This document shows positions 62,462 through 64,000 of a stretch of 64,000 nt of DNA, one piece after another. How positions within the stretch are numbered: position 1 is the first letter of the stretch; every line of letters begins with the position of its first letter. Under the pieces are notes generated by a model, which did no database searches, was not told the DNA's origin, and was given only the letters and a program-made list of their open reading frames with translations. The position numbers and the translations under genes are program-made. Source of the DNA: Leptolyngbya sp. O-77 (GTDB taxonomy: Bacteria; Cyanobacteriota; Cyanobacteriia; Elainellales; Elainellaceae); assembly GCF_001548395.1 (NCBI RefSeq), contig NZ_AP017367.1:4935001-4999000 (forward strand), given 5' to 3'.

Positions 62462-63508
62462 ATGGCAAATCATGAACATCTAGCTCTGCTGAAACAGGGC
62501 GCAAACGCCTGGAACCAGTGGCGCGAAACCCATGCTGAAATTCATCCGAACCTCAGTCAGGCTGCACTTGACCAAGCCAACTTGCGCGAAGTCACCCTCA
62601 ACCAGGCAGATTTGCGAGGAGGCATCTTAAGCCGAGCCGATTTCTGCATGGCCAGCCTGCGGCAGGCCGATCTGAGTCGGGCAGACCTACGCGAGGCAAT
62701 TCTCTACACCACCGACCTGAGCGAAGCCAACCTGAGCGAAGCCAGCTTGATTGGGGCAGACCTGCGAGAAGCGAATCTGAGTAGCGCCAACCTCTCGCTG
62801 GCCAGCCTTTGCACTGCAACTCTGTGTACCGCAGACCTGCGACGGGCAAATCTGCGCGAAGCCCTCCTACAGGGTGCAAATCTAAGCCATGCCTCGCTGA
62901 ATCAGGCAGATTTATGTCTGTCTAACTTGCGCGAAGCCGACCTGAGCCGGGCTGATTTGCGGGGCGCACGGCTATATACCGCTAATCTCTCCCACAGCAA
63001 TCTCTACGGGGCGAACCTGAGTCAGGCCGATCTGCGCGAGGCTACGCTAAGCCAAGCCAACCTGCGCGAAGCCGATTTGCGACAGGCAAACCTTGGTATG
63101 TCCATCATTTGCCTGGCAAACCTCGTGGGTGCAACCCTGTATCAGGCTAATTTGACGCGGGCAAACCTCAGCATGTCGAACCTATGCATGGCGAACCTGA
63201 GCCATGCGAGCTTGGGCGACTCCATTCTGATTGGCACGAATCTAATTGGCGCAAATCTTTACATCGCAGACCTGAGGGCGAGCGTCTTGACGGAAGCCGA
63301 TCTGCGTGAAGCAGCGCTCAACGAGGCAGATTTGTCGAACGCGAGTCTTTTTCGGGCTGATTTGAGTATGGCGAATCTGAGTCACGCCAACTTGTGTGGG
63401 GCCGATTTGCGGCAGGCAAACCTGCGACATTCAAACCTTTGGGAGGCTCAGATGAATAGGGCGAAGTTGAGCGGGGCGATCATGCCCGATGGACAAATTC
63501 ATCCATAG
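62462..63508 (+). CDS. Pentapeptide-repeat protein
   Basis: A 348-residue protein of which about 310 residues are pentapeptide repeats (A-D/N-L-x-x), for example LDQANLREVTLNQADLRGGI and LSEANLSEASLIGADLREAN. They should fold as a long right-handed quadrilateral beta-helix. The N-terminus MANHEHLALLKQGANAWNQW is the short helical cap common to cyanobacterial members. The open frame extends upstream to 62327, but those residues are unlike the family and the ATG at 62462 fits. No membrane helix is present. The function is unknown; some relatives mimic DNA. Confidence 0.9.
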   Translation: MANHEHLALLKQGANAWNQWRETHAEIHPNLSQAALDQANLREVTLNQADLRGGILSRADFCMASLRQADLSRADLREAILYTTDLSEANLSEASLIGADLREANLSSANLSLASLCTATLCTADLRRANLREALLQGANLSHASLNQADLCLSNLREADLSRADLRGARLYTANLSHSNLYGANLSQADLREATLSQANLREADLRQANLGMSIICLANLVGATLYQANLTRANLSMSNLCMANLSHASLGDSILIGTNLIGANLYIADLRASVLTEADLREAALNEADLSNASLFRADLSMANLSHANLCGADLRQANLRHSNLWEAQMNRAKLSGAIMPDGQIHP

Positions 63509-63535
63509 TGGCGTTTAGGAGGTGCGGTGTTAGGT

Positions 63536-63646
63536 GTCTTGCTAGAAACAAGAGGAAGCTTTAGGGAAGAAGGAAGTGAGGAAGAAAGAAGAACGAAGAG
63601 GGGAAAGAGAAGGTTTCAGGCTGTCTTGCTAGAAACACAAGGAAGC
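63536..63646. repeat. Pair of 24-bp direct repeats
   Basis: GTCTTGCTAGAAACAAGAGG-AAGC (63536-63559) recurs with two changes at 63623-63646, separated by a purine-rich tract. No gene was supported in 63509-64000; the frame across this repeat is low-complexity. Confidence 0.6.
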
Positions 63647-63882
63647 CTCTCTATACTGAATACTGAAAGTTGTCTGGATAGTGAAATAGAAGGGAGGGAC
63701 TGGTTTTCGGAGGTGTGTAGGCTGGATCAGGTCTACCGAAGTATCTAGACCTACATCCAGAGATTTTGCGGGCGATCGCCCAAGTGCCATAAATTTCTAA
63801 TATTTGTATAAAGCCTGCACAAATAGATCATGCTTTAGCGGTATGCTTTGGGCGACACAGCGACTTCAGGCAGCAATTTCAG

Positions 63883-63977
63883 TACAGGGCTTTTGAAGCG
63901 AGTGAGGTACGCAGACGGACAAGCAACTCTTACTTTGTCAAGGCAGCGCGTGCCTCACCCTGCAAGAAAATGCTGTA
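63883..63977. repeat. 95-bp MITE-like palindromic repeat, copy 4
   Basis: The same 95-bp length, the right end identical to copy 1 (GCAAGAAAATGCTGTA), and the left end TACAGGGCTTTTGAAG altered. The middle is diverged but keeps GTGAGGTACGC/GCGTGCCTCAC pairing. It is the most degenerate of the four copies. Confidence 0.75.
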
Positions 63978-64000
63978 CGAACCTGATGTAAACCCTAGAT

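Noticed and set aside
1..64000. CRISPR arrays, rRNA and tRNA genes
   Set aside because: No regularly spaced 25-40 bp direct repeats with unique spacers and no tRNA T-arm/acceptor pairs or rRNA motifs were noticed. The tandem repeats found lack spacers.

Overview
The window is cyanobacterial chromosome. It encodes a plastocyanin precursor with a thylakoid-type export signal, a DUF3318 protein, cyanobacterial-type FtsX, LpxD and N-terminally extended ThiE. It is also saturated with the HIP1 octamer GCGATCGC, on both strands and inside genes. The gene set, GC-rich codon use and heptanucleotide repeats suggest a filamentous Leptolyngbya-like organism (inference). No tRNA, rRNA or CRISPR array was seen.

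Layout. 1-5.7 kb is ordinary housekeeping: a GAF-GGDEF cyclase, DoxX, DUF3318, rhomboid protease, plastocyanin and FtsX. 5.9-21.6 kb is a nitrogen-compound catabolic region: an amidohydrolase, a RidA protein, a RutB-like cysteine hydrolase, a cupin, an intradiol dioxygenase, a PhyH oxygenase and a solute-binding-type protein. It continues with a DUF1989-GcvT fusion resembling TMAO demethylase, a flavin monooxygenase resembling trimethylamine monooxygenase, and a glutamine-synthetase-family ligase. Together these suggest trimethylamine to TMAO to dimethylamine plus formaldehyde, with a ligase able to act on an amine. 21.7-30.7 kb holds a pentapeptide-repeat membrane protein, a Uma2 protein, ThiE, a DUF1565/SPOR protein, LpxD, an HTH regulator and sulfiredoxin.

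31-43.5 kb is an accessory island: an ISKra4-type element, an AraC regulator, a methyltransferase, SMI1/KNR4, VOC, TPR and DUF6882-like proteins, a membrane-anchored zinc-ribbon/ClpS fusion, VapBC, an Mrr-type nuclease gene split by an IS, and an HNH nuclease. The last part carries three related attC-like inverted repeats placed like those of an integrase-less cassette array. 43.8-51 kb contains an M48 protease and the most striking locus: a small Arg-rich precursor-like peptide followed by a protein fusing an APH-type kinase domain to a HopA1 domain. These are the two activities used by class V lanthipeptide synthetases, but the putative core peptide has no cysteine. Two divergent IS4-type elements lie beside it. 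51-64 kb has a giant Ser/Thr-kinase/ATPase/GAF/histidine-kinase hybrid, methionine aminopeptidase, a PabB-PabC fusion, a caspase-fold protein lacking both catalytic residues, and a pentapeptide-repeat protein.

Many otherwise well-conserved genes are broken by single-base length changes, nearly all inside homopolymer runs (mechanosensitive channel, PhyH, Tmm, hybrid kinase, caspase, three transposases). This looks more like homopolymer sequencing error than decay, so these genes are annotated as whole genes with the break sites given. A 95-bp palindromic MITE-like repeat occurs four times in the window.
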